From positions 434,001 through 498,000 of the forward strand of contig JBAJFG010000021.1 in assembly GCA_037903475.1 (NCBI GenBank): 64,000 bases of DNA. Reading direction: 5' to 3'. How positions within the stretch are numbered: position 1 is the stretch's first letter; each line of letters starts with the position of its first letter. Of the stretch, positions 1 through 11,199 are shown piece by piece. A program made the translations under genes and the position numbers. The notes below the pieces were generated by a model. It made no database searches, was not told where the DNA came from, and saw nothing but the letters and a program-made list of their open reading frames with translations. This DNA comes from Ancylostoma caninum (lineage: Eukaryota; Nematoda; Chromadorea; Rhabditida; Ancylostomatidae).

Positions 1-92
1 TCACAGTATTCATGCTCGACGATCCAATCCATGCTGTTAACTCGAAGCAATACACTAAGAATTATCCATCTCTGTGATCTGGTCCACAAAGT

Positions 93-3000
93 CTAAGATG
101 TTTCGCCAAAGAAACGCTCACGATGCTTGGAGGCTCGTGTTTGAAGAGGGCGAGATGTGTCTTCAGGTCCTGCCGTGAATTACCATGATTTTGTTGGCAA
201 ACGGTTCACCATGCTTCACATTCCTTAGGAATTTTGCCGTTCATCAGCTACGATTAGCAGCTCCAGTAACTCATGGTTCGCAAAAAAAAGCCAAGTATTA
301 CGACATAAAATGGTAGTCTCCGATTTCTTTGCTTCGCAGTCTCCCGAATTCTGTGTATAAAGCGCTAGTGAGGTGTATGATGAATAAGTGGTGATCACTA
401 CTAATCATAGGTACTACACCGCTAGTCATTGTTAACGTTCGGTGAATGTATGAAAAAAAAGCCGACGATGAAAAACCGACAAAACTTTTGCACCATCCTA
501 GTATATCAATAACATTCTGGAATTTAAGTGAGACAGCTTGCAATTCACAAGTTCAATTGATGAGAAGAGTACTTCAGTTTCTTCAGGTTTCATTACGCCA
601 ACTTCTCGCGTACCTGTGTAAACGTAGTAAAGCGGTTGCGATTTTGAACAATTTTGCTAATCTTAACGCAATAATGAGAAAGGGAATCGCGCCAGCCAAC
701 GGCTTCTATTGGAGATCCCATGATTAAGAAACTACAGTAAACTACGGTTTTTGGCGCTATCAGTGAGTGTATAGTGATTTTGCAGAAAAAGAAAGAAAAA
801 ACAAACAAACAACAAACAAACACCAACCAAGACGCCCATGCCATTCTTCATCTCTGCGTATGCGTTCCTTGTGTCTCTTATAAGAGCTGCGTTCCAGCTG
901 CACCAACGCACGACCAGCAGTGACCATATCTTGAGTAAATTCGTCTGATACTACAAATTGATCGAAGCCCAGGTTGTGCAGGAGGTAGGTGCCAAGCCTA
1001 GAATTCAAGGAAAATTCGGATGGGCAGCTTGCAATGAATATGTTAGCAAATAAAACGAAATTCATAACACCTACTTGTAGTATGTAACCGCGCAGAAAAT
1101 GAGAATACACATAGGAAGATAAATGTTGATTCCTTTGGCCAAAATAGGAATCACATCAAGGTGCCCCATCAGCTGGAAAGGAAAAATTATCAAAATAACA
1201 ACTAAAAAAGTAAAACTAAATAGAAAATGAAACACTAAATAGAATCGAAATCTTTCCAGAAGGGTATTATGAATTTTTTTTACCTTGGTAAACTGAGTTT
1301 CTACGCCGACATCCTTCACCATAGTAATATGGGAATCCAAATGGATCATGCCGAGGAAGTTCAGGCAAATCGGAGGAGTCAGACGACAAAGCAAGCTAAG
1401 ATAACAAATATGAATTTAAACTGGTATTGTAGTGGACCTATTTTCAGAAAAGTAATTAGCGTTAAGGAAGGTTTAGAAAGCGTACTAAGAGCACATGTGG
1501 GTGCTACACAGTTCAGAAATCTTTCCACTCTATATGTGTACTGTAATGAAAACTACGAATCACCTTTGTAGAATCCGTTTTTGTTTAAATAATGTCTACC
1601 TGGGCTATGAAATAGGCACTGTGCATGGACTACAGGACTGCACTCAGAAGAAAAACAGTTCAAGCAACACTTACATGGCACTAAAAAGCAAGCTGTTGCC
1701 ATCGGTATGTCGATTGGGATCCAAATGATAGTACTGGTAGATCTTCAAGCGGAAGACTGTGAAGTAAGCACAACAACACAAGTAGCAAATAATAGCCATA
1801 GCGACAATCTAGAACAGATCAGAACTAAATGTCTTTGCAGAGCAATGACAATTTACGATATCAATCATTACCTGGGTATACTTATAATGAAACCTTTTTG
1901 CAGCATAGTCCACAATTATCCCAGCAGGAGTCAGAGTTGGATTAACAATGAAGAAGGTGCACTCACTAATCAATATCAGAATTGTCATACCAGTCAATAA
2001 GATGGAAAGCATCTAAATTTTATGGAATCAACATACTAACTGTAACAGAAAAATCAATGATAAGCATTGAATACCATGCACAGCGGTCGTTGGGCAATGA
2101 CGAGCCAGAAGTACCGCAATCTTTCAGGAGCGAATGAGCATGACTTGTCCTCAAGTTTACCAGAAAGCTCTGCTTGCGCGACGTCTTCCAAAAAGAGGGC
2201 TTTCTTCATTAGCGAACTGAGAACAAACTATATTTCTTAAGTTTCTGGATACTTCCGAAAATGAGGGGGAAAATCTTGCTGTTTACCTCCACTGCGCAGT
2301 AGTACGATGATGATACTGTACCGCCGAAATGACTCGCTTGTGTAGTCTGGTCTTAAAAGAAAACAATCATAACTCTAAAACCGATCTTATAGCACAAACC
2401 CTCACCAGGTACTTATCCGAATTAACAGAACGCAAATCAGCGGCATTAAGACTGCTAAACTCCATAGCATTTCGGGCAGGGAATAGCTCATCGATCACCT
2501 TAATTTTTCAAAAAAAAAATTACTACTTTTTAAACGGAAGGACGGATTAACATAGACTTGATTATGAAGGCATACCTGAACTTTCGACATACATTTGAAT
2601 TTTTGCGGAACAAATTTAAAGAAAAAAGACAAGGCTACAAAAGGCCAGGGAACAAAGTATGAAAATGAAAGATGAAGAGAAATAACCTCTTCAGGGAACT
2701 TGGATATGATTACTTGCGCCTTCTCTCTGGATCCGTGCTCGTTTTTTAGCAAATTTAGAACTGCGCGAGCCTCCCTGAAAATAAATCCTGGTAAATGATA
2801 ACAATAATGCGTATTCTTCCACTACGAACTCTTCAATAATGAGAGCTGTTTTAATTTCCACAGCACCTATAACGACTGGCTACAGAACTTAACTACGATG
2901 ATCTTCGGACAACAAAGATTTAGAAAGAATGGACGAACTGTGCGCTAATAGCAATACTAACAATTAAAAGGGAACACCGCAGTGTACCATCCGAACGGAT

Positions 3001-5246
3001 GAGTGTTTATATCCAGAGAATGTCAATCGCGATTGCAATTCTCGCAACGAGTGCAGCGCTAGATCACCGTTTAAGCCATGGTGATACGCGTCAGCCCAAA
3101 CATTGATCCTATAATGCTTAACGCGTATAAGTGTGGGTCAGCGTGATATGACGCTGCTCCAGTGCGAAAGGTGCAATCACGAATGAGGTTACTAGTGCAG
3201 AATGGGCGAGATTTCAACTGAACTCTAAAAGAGCAAAAAGCCATGGGATGGAGTGGGCGTAAATAAAACACAAGAAAGAAGAATTTCGGAGAAGAATATG
3301 ACAAGGAAAGAAAAATGCTTGTAATGCTCCGAGCGGACGCATCTAATAGAAGATACCTGTATGTTTCTTTTATGCCCTCTTCGGCTTCGCTTTTGTCGCT
3401 GGACATCTTATCAATGTTGAAGTAAGTTTTGTTGAGACGATAATCTAAACAAATCACTTCACTGAAATCGCCCATAAAACGTATTCTCAGAAGCCAATAG
3501 AACCAACCCCTACTCCCCATATGCCACAGACTGCGTGGAAGTTCAACGAAACCATAGCCTAACAATACGACAAGCAGAAACAAACCCCATGTGTTCGAAG
3601 CAGACACAAGTATGACTTTCAGATGTTCCCTGAAGAAAAAAAAAACAAAGATGAAAAGTACTACATCAAGACTTGGGTATAGGATACAGTAGAAACGATA
3701 ACCAATTGATGATGTTTGCGCTCATCTTCTTGCAAAGCTGATCAAAACGCAACCTGATACGAACATTTCTTTACTATTCCAAAAGCGATGCTCTCCCCAG
3801 CTCCACATCACTCGCATAATGAGTGTAATGATTTTGTCATGTAACGCATGATGTACACACGTAAATCCACTAATTCATTTAGGAAATAAGAGGAAAAAAG
3901 GTTATCCTTGGAAGAAACAGATGATGATAGCATTGTTGCAATTCACCGGTAGAAAGATGCAAAGCTTTGTGGTAGATCAACACACAAACAAAACAACATT
4001 CTTTTTCTCTAATGAAATAGGAACTTACTCCATGAGTGGAGGAACACCTAGAAAAAGTGGATAAAAACTTACAGATTAATTACTACTCCTTTGATTATGG
4101 CATACACAAGCAGCAATGCGAACACGAGCATGTAGAGTCCATAGTAAACCGCGTTGTTGAATAGCGCCGCCTTCATCTTGCCATAGGCTGTGAAATCTCC
4201 TGCGTTCACATAGCTCTGCATAAAAGGAAGAACGAGCCTGCAAAGAATATCCGTGTCAGATAAACAATAGCAGACTTGAGCCAGTTAGTAAAAGCAAAAT
4301 GGAGAAAATATAAGGCTATTCACCATGTTAACGCTTGAGCGGTCCAGTACACAATCCTCCAAAGGCAAAGTAGCACTGCATCAGGGATATAACCCCCAGG
4401 CTTCTCACAGTATATGGACTCGCCTAATGTATTGTTCACCGAACGAGCTTGTTCAACCTCACATTTGTGATAGAATGTCTGTAAAATGAACCAAACGAAT
4501 AAGGAATAAAACATAGCATTGTATGGGATTGCACAAATTACTAGGGAAAAAAGAACAAGACACATACGATTGCAACATCCAGTGGAAGCACGAAGATTAT
4601 CACAAATGAAAAGTACCAGCCAACAAAAGTCGATACGGTAACGAAGAGGTGGTGACGGCGCCAATCAGCATACTGAAAGAGAACATTTTTGTACTAGAAA
4701 CAACGGATTTGCAGCAGAAATTGTTCGCAATGGAAAGGATAAACCCATTGCGGACCCGTGATGCACATGGTGCATCACGACCTTCCTTCCCACTCAATAC
4801 GGTTATATGAAGGACATTTTAGATCACATTATGCTTTTATATTGAAAATTACTTGGCCCTTTCTCAGGATTACAATATTAAACAGAAAAGCGGATCAGAT
4901 TAGCCCTTCCTCTTATGCAAAAATGTGCTCTGCCCGCAATAAGTTAACTCTACAGAACCGAATACTAGTGCATTCATTAAACGAATGTAAGCGTTGTGGT
5001 TGTGCACCATGAAGCATATTGACTGAAAATAACCGCGTCTCAGTTCATGACCGTTCCAGTAACAATCGCTACTCGTTAGGTGGACTATAATTCATGAAAG
5101 CAGCGTTTAACAAGCAAATCTTTCGTAAGATCTAGGCACACTTCTAGAGTTTTTTTTTCTTTTTGAGAAGAAGAAACCTTGTTCAGAAGCAATGCAGTCA
5201 AAACGAATACTGCTACAAGTTCGACGACGAGCGGAACCGCGCCCAT
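93..5246 (-). CDS. LMBRD2: LMBR1 domain-containing protein 2 homologue, 16 exons
   Basis: Multi-pass membrane protein of the LMBR1/LMBD2 family; the exact biochemical role is not shown by sequence. Exons: 5246-5178, 4672-4568, 4478-4324, 4237-4073, 3629-3508, 3444-3357, 2774-2687, 2498-2406, 2351-2287, 2216-2075, 2012-1872, 1808-1675, 1395-1284, 1172-1075, 997-828, 169-93. All phases join without a stop, giving about 607 residues, near family size. Hallmarks: an N-terminal membrane segment ([20 protein letters not shown]), then [66 protein letters not shown] and the charged tail [18 protein letters not shown]. These follow the vertebrate LMBRD2 order. The start at 5246 is the first Met and gives the expected hydrophobic N-terminus. 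The last exon (169-93) has a weak acceptor and is less certain, although its phase and charged content fit. The 63-nt intron 3507-3445 is stop-free and in frame. It lies downstream of atp-4, possibly co-transcribed. Confidence 0.9.
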
Positions 5247-5281
5247 GCCTTAAACTGTCATGTCCAACTTCACGTTTCCAT

Positions 5282-5476
5282 CTAAAATCAAAGCTTTCAG
5301 ACGAACAGAAGACAAAGGAACGTTGTTACACACTTTCGATCATGGCGGGTTTTGTAGAAATAGAACTGCCCTTTACACAAAGATCAAATCTAATAAACAT
5401 AAACGTGATCCGAAAAGTATCGCTTTGCCGAGGACAATTTGACAAAGTGTACAATGGAAGACAATCAAGATTTATT
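5282..5476 (-). promoter_or_regulatory. intercistronic region atp-4 / LMBRD2 with Ur-like motif and acceptors
   Basis: Between the atp-4 poly(A) signal and the LMBRD2 ATG (5246) the minus strand has TACTTT at 5419-5414, matching the UAYYUU (Ur) motif of C. elegans SL2 trans-splicing. It also has two acceptor-like sites: GTTTATTAG ending at 5390 and TTGATTTTAG ending near 5283. Two tiny upstream ORFs (3 codons each) lie between the second acceptor and the start. Operon use is inferred, not shown. Confidence 0.4.
5471..5476 (-). terminator. poly(A) signal AATAAA of atp-4
   Basis: TTTATT on the plus strand reads AATAAA on the minus strand, 27 nt downstream of the TAG stop of atp-4. It is the only canonical hexamer close to the stop. 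Confidence 0.7.
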
Positions 5477-5502
5477 CGCTCACAACTACGTTTTAGCTAT
5501 GT

Positions 5503-8500
5503 CTATTGTTTCAGGGCAGCAAGACGAGCGGCCTCTGCAGCCTTCTTCGCTTGCTTTGCGGCCAAATAGTCTGCCTTTTGCTTTTGTACGTCTTCGATCA
5601 TCTTCTGTAGAGAGGCGCCTTCCAGAAGCTGTTGAACAGACGAATCAACCTAGAATGAATGATCTTCAATACGTACACTCCAATAGGCTTAAACGAGAAA
5701 CAACCTTGGGAGTTTCAAATTGGGTAGGTAGTTTGCCGACAACATCGGCATTAGCCAGTTGGAATTTCGCAGCGAGTCGGTTCAGCTCGTCCTGAAAAAT
5801 TATAATAGTGCTTCCGGGGACTTGCTTTGTGTGAAAACCGAGATAGGTTTAGAACATGCAAATTCTAAAATCAGGTGAGAACATCTAAAAACGCTCAAGT
5901 GAAAAAAATCTGAAACTTCATTTAAAAAGCCTACCACAAAATAAATGAGGTGAATGCTCTCTCATTTTCCTCAACTAGGATAGGAAAGTGTAAATAAGTG
6001 ATCGAAAGGCACCGAATTCTATCCAATCATTGGATCACATAGTAAACTATGAAAAACTGATATGTAAGCTTTGAAACGAAAGTTATATTTGTAGGCGTAG
6101 AACTAATAAGCTCTCAAAGGAAAAAAAAAGAAGAAAAGACTGCGTTACCATTGATTAGAAAGTGGAACGACTACATTTTGAACAAAATATTGCCTGAAAT
6201 TTGGGATGACCCTTTATAATAGTTGGTCCACCACCGAATGATCACCTAGAAACTTTTGGCCTGATTCGAAATCATAGGTGCGATAGGGTGGAGCCGGGGG
6301 TCTGCGAAGTGAAGGGGGTTTGAAGGGTCTGAGGCCTGTCAGAGGTGCCAAAAGTGAAGGGGTCATGGACCCCGAGGTGGGGGAGGGAGTAGCGGCAGCT
6401 TTCTTAGCGCTGGCTGTCACAAAAAGGCGACGACCGGGGGGGGGGTCATCTCCTCGTTGAGGAAAATCTGGCACTAATTTCAACATTAAAAAAACACTCA
6501 AATTGCTATTATTTCCAAAATGGAAGGGTCCGAGAGATATCAGCACTTCATATCCTACCTCCCGGTGCTCAATACCCCATAATTCTCCCACGGCAACTCT
6601 TTCCCTTTTTATCATACTGAAAAGTGCCAAAAAACGGCTATTTTTCCCTTATAACTTCCTTATTTGAAACGTGGACATGTTCGTGAAGGGTAAATAGTGA
6701 CCACTTTTTGTGAAATTACACCTATATCACTCGTCACTTCTTCTGGAAAGTCGTTGTAAGTCGTTCCCGCTAAAGGTGAAGGGTACCGGAGTCGGCCTCT
6801 TGAGGATGGCTCCGGTTCTCGCTCTGCGCCCCCCTCCCTCATTGCACTGTCTCGCTTTTGACCGGAGCCAATGTACTGGTTTTGGCTCCATCCCCTCCTG
6901 CACAGCGCAGGACAGACTTTTACCCATAATATCATATACGGATCGATAGAGAATTTCTTCTACTTCACTATCATGTCCTGATCGTCTCATTTGGTTTTGT
7001 GGTTGAAGAGAAATTTGCGAAAAACCTACTGTTTCTCGCTATTTTCGTCGGTCTCAAAAACCTCATCTTGGTTCCCGTAAGATATTCACTACAGGATTTG
7101 GAATTGGTTTCACATTATACAGTTTTTCCTCCTCTTCTTCCCAGGACTGTCCCATTTTTGATTCACTCTCTATTAATACTTTTATTAGTCATAGAACTGA
7201 AAGTGCCGCGAAAAGTATTGCTTTCGAAAAATGCAAACGGTTCCGCAAGTCTTGATTTCTTCTACGCAAACAGGGTGCCTTCTTCATCTCCTAGGTTTCA
7301 GCTATCCAAGGATACCCTTCACCCTACGGAAATTTTCACTCACAGCCGTGTTATTCCTAGTTCCTTCAACCCCTTGCAATCCGTTAAATTCAGTACTCTA
7401 ACTCAAATTTCGTAACCTATCATACATTCGTTCCGGCCGACTCACACCGCACACACATTTATTATAATCCTTCAATAAGTGTTTATTAGCATTCCCTAAT
7501 AATATGTTTCCGTCTAACTTCCTAATATTGCCTTCTGTTACTTCGTCTTCCCCTCGTTTGCGACCTTCTTCTGATTTCCTTCATAGTTTCCATCACCCAA
7601 AAAATAATTTTATTAATTTTTTTCACCGGGGTTTCGTCCTCCCCTTCGTCTAAGTGGAGGGGGTCTGCCGGACCCCTGTCCGAAGTGAAGGGGGCGAGAG
7701 CCTTGGCTCCGACTATCGCACCTATGTTCGAAATCATTTTTCAAGCACTGCACCTTTACATATGATTATATTTATTATAGTTATTCAGCACACAGAACGA
7801 CATAGCAATAAAACGTCTTGTAGCACCTTGCTATCTCGCGTGGCAAAACAATAAGTAGGCCTAAGCATCTTTATCTGTAGGCGTGCCCAACTGCTCGTGG
7901 ATGTAAATAAAGGAAACTGTAATACATATTAAGCAGGAAGAGCGTGAACATATTCATGCAAGTACACATTCTTCAAATATTAATATTATTATTATTATCA
8001 AATATTAACATATTATTATTACCAAATATTGCTCTTTCTGTTCTATCATCAGAGAATTTTCAGCTGAAATAATGTAGTTGGTAGCACCGAAAATTTGCAC
8101 TAGAAGTCTGCGTTCAGATTTTCTTTTGGCTATGCCGCAAATCTGCTAAGCGAGTTTGCAGTCGAAAAATAGGTTTGATCCAGTATCCTTAAATATGATT
8201 TAGCTCATCAAAATATGTGCATATTGCGGAGAAATAAGCCATCACACATTGCGCAAAAACTTACGCACCCCTATATTTAGAGAAGAAAACACCTTTGATA
8301 TTGAGCAATAAATAAATTGTTCAACGCACTCAGAGCTCAAAAAGAACAAGATGAATATGATTGCAATACAAAAAGAAATAACCAACTGAGACATGCGATG
8401 AACTCACGGTTAAAGCCTTCTTCACTGCTGGATCTGAGCTGGCAAGATCTCCTCCCTTCTGGGCATATTCACGGATTTTCTTGACAAAAGCCTGCTGCAC

Positions 8501-8563
8501 GAGATCCTGCTTGCTGACCATGGAGGTGGAAAGCGAACGTACGGAGCTTACGGCGCGAAGCAT
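5503..8563 (-). CDS. atp-4: ATP synthase coupling factor 6, mitochondrial (F6), 3 exons
   Basis: Subunit of the peripheral stalk of mitochondrial F1Fo ATP synthase, linking F1 to Fo. Exons 8563-8408, 5791-5705 and 5649-5503 are all phase 0 and give 129 residues. The N-terminus (MLRAVSSVRSLSTSMVSKQD) is a typical Arg/Ser-rich mitochondrial presequence. The F6 core follows: FVKKIREYAQKGGDLASSDP, then DELNRLAAKFQLANADVVGK, then KLPTQFETPK. The C-terminal tail is Ala/Lys-rich (KQAKKAAEAARLAALKQ). Exon 1 is separated from exon 2 by a 2616-bp intron that holds an inverted-repeat element. A splice acceptor (TTTACAG, ending at 8576) lies 12 nt before the ATG and may be a trans-splice site. AATAAA lies 27 nt past the stop. 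The gene symbol follows the C. elegans name for this subunit. High confidence in family and structure. Confidence 0.94.
6263..7736. mobile_element. inverted-repeat element (about 1.47 kb) in atp-4 intron 1
   Basis: The left end at 6263-6295 (GATTCGAAATCATAGGTGCG...) and the inverted right end at 7705-7736 share the core CATAGGTGCGATAG and GGAGCC. GAAGTGAAGGGGG also occurs near both ends. The interior is GC-rich at both flanks with poly-G tracts. The apparent 138-codon ORF at 6999-7415 and the ORFs at 6214-6990 match nothing I recognise. Read as a non-autonomous DNA transposon; the boundaries are approximate. Confidence 0.5.
7978..8030. repeat. ATT-rich imperfect simple repeat
   Basis: Two short TATTATTATTATTA tracts separated by CAAATATTAACA, within atp-4 intron 1. 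Confidence 0.7.
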
Positions 8564-8575
8564 TTTGTGGAGGCC

Positions 8576-8584
8576 CTGTAAAGC
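8576..8584 (-). promoter_or_regulatory. candidate trans-splice acceptor upstream of atp-4 ATG
   Basis: On the minus strand, ATGCTTTACAG precedes GGCCTCCACAAA-ATG, leaving a 12-nt 5' leader. So short a leader directly after an AG acceptor is typical of spliced-leader addition in nematodes, but a cis-spliced non-coding first exon upstream would look the same. Confidence 0.5.
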
Positions 8585-10170
8585 ATCACTATTTCAACGG
8601 AGAAAAAAGGAGGAAAAGTGCGGATGGGAAGCGGTAGCGACTGGAAGGAGTGGCACACATTGAACGGATCTAAAATTGTGAATGTCTTTCACATGTATTA
8701 GAAAGCTTATGACACCTCCATTTCAGAAAACTAGGACAATAAGAACAAAACAAAGCAATAGAAGAAAAAAATAAGCTGTAAAAATAAAGGAAAGAAATAT
8801 TAAAGATGAGAATGATTAAAAGGAGAGAAGTAACGCCTGGCAACGAATAAACAGCAGAGCGAAATCTAATGCCTAAACGCAAATTATGGTTCAGAAGCGA
8901 CAATCATCCATCTTTTTTCCCCTTAGGATACCCACTTTCGCGATTACGATTTCAAAAATCCATTAGCATCGGTTTCTATCCTCTGAGTGGCAATTAGGGA
9001 TGCAGATAATCGCTATTAAAAACATTACGACTTAATAGTGAAGAAACACTCCAAGTAATCAAGTGCATTACTCTGAAACAGTTACCATTTACTCAACAAA
9101 ATCTCTGCGATGGGAATTTCCTAGACCGCGCGTATCATGGAGAGTCGGACATCTCGTCCAAACATGCCGCGCGAGATTTCCACTTCTTCGGCCCGGCCAA
9201 GGTATGAACTACTGCTGCTTATCATCTGACTGCTACTCCCGATTCTCTCGATCATCCACACAACAGAGGAACTTCAGAAAGAAAATAACACTAATTTGCA
9301 TGAGATTAACTGTGACAAGCTCGGCCGCGACAGATGTTTACAATGAATTGGACGAGTTGTCGCATTTCGAACATCTTGATTTGAGCATGGCAGGGACGGC
9401 AAGCACTAGGCGACAATGGGGGACGTTCCCGTACGAGATACCTCGATGGCAGCAGCATAGACGCAGACGTTGCTGGCATCCTGCCAGCTCCAGCGTCGAT
9501 GCATACCAACTTCGCCCTGGGAATGTGATAGGTCCCCAGGTGTTGCCATCATCGACCAGGTCGTACTGAGAATAACGAAGTCAGCGTATTCTTACTACTT
9601 CTATGGCTACCTTGCCAGAGTAGTGTTATTGAAAAGTAGTAGAAATAACTCAATTATGTGAGGAGCGGGGAAAAATAAGTCAACATTAAATTTAGCAATC
9701 ATGCAGATGACTGTGCGAATATTTCATCACTTATCTCTACGAAAAAATTCCAGAATTAAGTCCAAACTTTGGTTTTATGAAAAGTTTAGAAAATATAAAT
9801 GACCGTTTCGATGAACCAAACCTCTACAAAAGTAAAATAAAATCAGCAGCTTAGTTAAAGAGGTACTCTTTTCCTCATTCGATGGTCCTTCTCCATTCCC
9901 CATTCGAGGAGCAGATGCTCTTTTCGGTACGCAGTGTGTCGGAATAGCGGGCCCACACAAATTTTGGCTTTCTTAATGTTTTGAAGCTTTTTTCTCTGGT
10001 GCGAGAGAGGTGCGAGAGCCATCCGAGGAGCGCTTACTGCCACCCTGCAGAGTGCGGAGATGACCTAGTTTTGCAGATCTCGTCCGAGACAAGCCTCCCT
10101 TATCGCCTAGTGCAACGCACCCCATGGCAGCGGAGTTACGTTGTGGGCGCTATTTACAGTCCTTCTCAAA
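8580..10170. other. upstream of atp-4: ORF-dense GC-richer patch at 9120-9570, no assigned gene
   Basis: 8580-9060 holds AT-rich sequence expected to contain the atp-4 promoter; no clear TATA or initiator was identified. 9120-9570 is markedly more GC-rich, and long reading frames are open on both strands. Plus: a 168-codon ORF at 9063-9569, and ATG GAG AGT at 9137 running into a GTATGA donor. Minus: TTCTCAG acceptor at about 9570, donor GTATCT at about 9445. No protein family was recognised and the frames cannot be ranked by eye. It could be an exon of an unrecognised gene or part of a repeat. Confidence 0.3.
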
Positions 10171-10175
10171 AATAT

Positions 10176-10490
10176 GTATACATAGTGGAGTCGTTTTGAC
10201 AGTGCGTTTTCCGCGACAGCGGCTCCCTGGCATTGGAGCACGCACCGCGGTCGGTCAAAAAGTTGACCTATGATTCATCTAGTATCTTTGAAGAGTTTTG
10301 TAGCTTATTTCTCCTTATATTGTTCTTTCTCAGCTCTTAGAACAAATGAAGAAGGGAACAGACGATAAAACCTATCAAAGAAGCCGGATCCATCGTGGGT
10401 CAACTGTTTGACCAACCGCACTGCGTGCTCCAATGCCAGCGGGGCCGCTACCGCGGACAACGCACTGTCAAAACGACTCCACTATACATA
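10176..10490. mobile_element. palindromic (fold-back) MITE, arms 94 bp
   Basis: Left arm 10176-10269 and right arm 10397-10490 are inverted copies. Shared blocks are GTGGAGTCGTTTTGACAGTG, GCATTGGAGCACGCA and TTGACC. The arms are separated by a 127-bp AT-rich loop. No coding capacity. Confidence 0.75.
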
Positions 10491-10621
10491 CTTGCCTCAT
10501 GCTTCACCGCCCATCTGCTAAGCCGCGCCGCATCACCTATGCATTATCATACGCAGTGTGACGTGGCTAACCTGACGGGCGGTTCAACGTTAGGCAGGAA
10601 ATTTTGAGAAAGACTGTATGT

Positions 10622-10832
10622 ATGGTTGCGACGCGTCAAATTCGACGCGTCGTCAGAAAATTTCACGAATTTTTGGCGATGTCTCGATGCGGCGAAAATC
10701 GAAACGCGGTTTGTTAGGACGGTTGTCGCGATGGCAAAACCAGGAGCATTCGCTTCCAGCCAAGAATTCTCTTCTCCTCCCCCTTCTGCATTATTTATCA
10801 CCGCGTCAAATTTGACGTGCCACAACTATAAA
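10622..10832. mobile_element. short inverted-repeat element containing GACGCGTC palindromes
   Basis: The left end has GTTGCGACGCGTCAAATTCG and the right end reads GTTGTGGCACGTCAAATTTG in inverted orientation. GACGCGTC-AAATTC-GACGCGTC at the left end is itself a palindrome. Likely MITE; limits approximate. Confidence 0.5.
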
Positions 10833-10844
10833 TGGCGCCGTAGG

Positions 10845-11112
10845 TACTATGTACAGTGGCCGGCCCATCCGCGGCCTCGAGAAGGACGTCGCGCAACCGC
10901 ACGGGGATCGGTGTCGTCTGCCGCCGGAATGCTATTCCTAGGGACTTTTCTTCCCGATTCGGTCGAAAATCTTAAAACGTGTAGAAACGCTGCTAGTAAT
11001 AGCATAACAGCAGCAGAAGATAACGGCTATGGCGCGCACGGCGAGGTTGCGCGGCGTCCTTCTCGAGGCCGCGGATGGGTCACCGCCTTTGACGTCCACT
11101 GTATGTTGACGC
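10845..11112. mobile_element. inverted-repeat MITE with 35-bp arms
   Basis: CCCATCCGCGGCCTCGAGAA and the next 15 bases starting at 10864 recur inverted ending at 11078 with one mismatch. The flanking TACAGTGG also pairs with its inverted copy (CCACTGTA) near 11097. The loop is about 145 bp. The 177-codon ORF running through 10626-11159 crosses two repeats and is not credible as a gene. Confidence 0.6.
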
Positions 11113-11199
11113 GACTGCCGTATTACCCGTCTGTCCTCCTCTTCGACAAAGTCGGTTGAGAAAATCCGTACTGAGTTCCCAGGTCTGGTCATCGCTAAA

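Noticed and set aside
5192..5795. Plus-strand ORFs at 5192-5569 and 5439-5795
   Set aside because: Antisense shadows of LMBRD2 exon 1 and atp-4 exons 2-3, which are supported by family matches and phase.
6999..7415. 138-codon plus ORF in the atp-4 intron
   Set aside because: Lies inside an inverted-repeat element, has low-complexity composition and matches no family.
10626..11159. 177-codon plus ORF
   Set aside because: It runs across two inverted-repeat elements; CpG-rich sequence with few stops.
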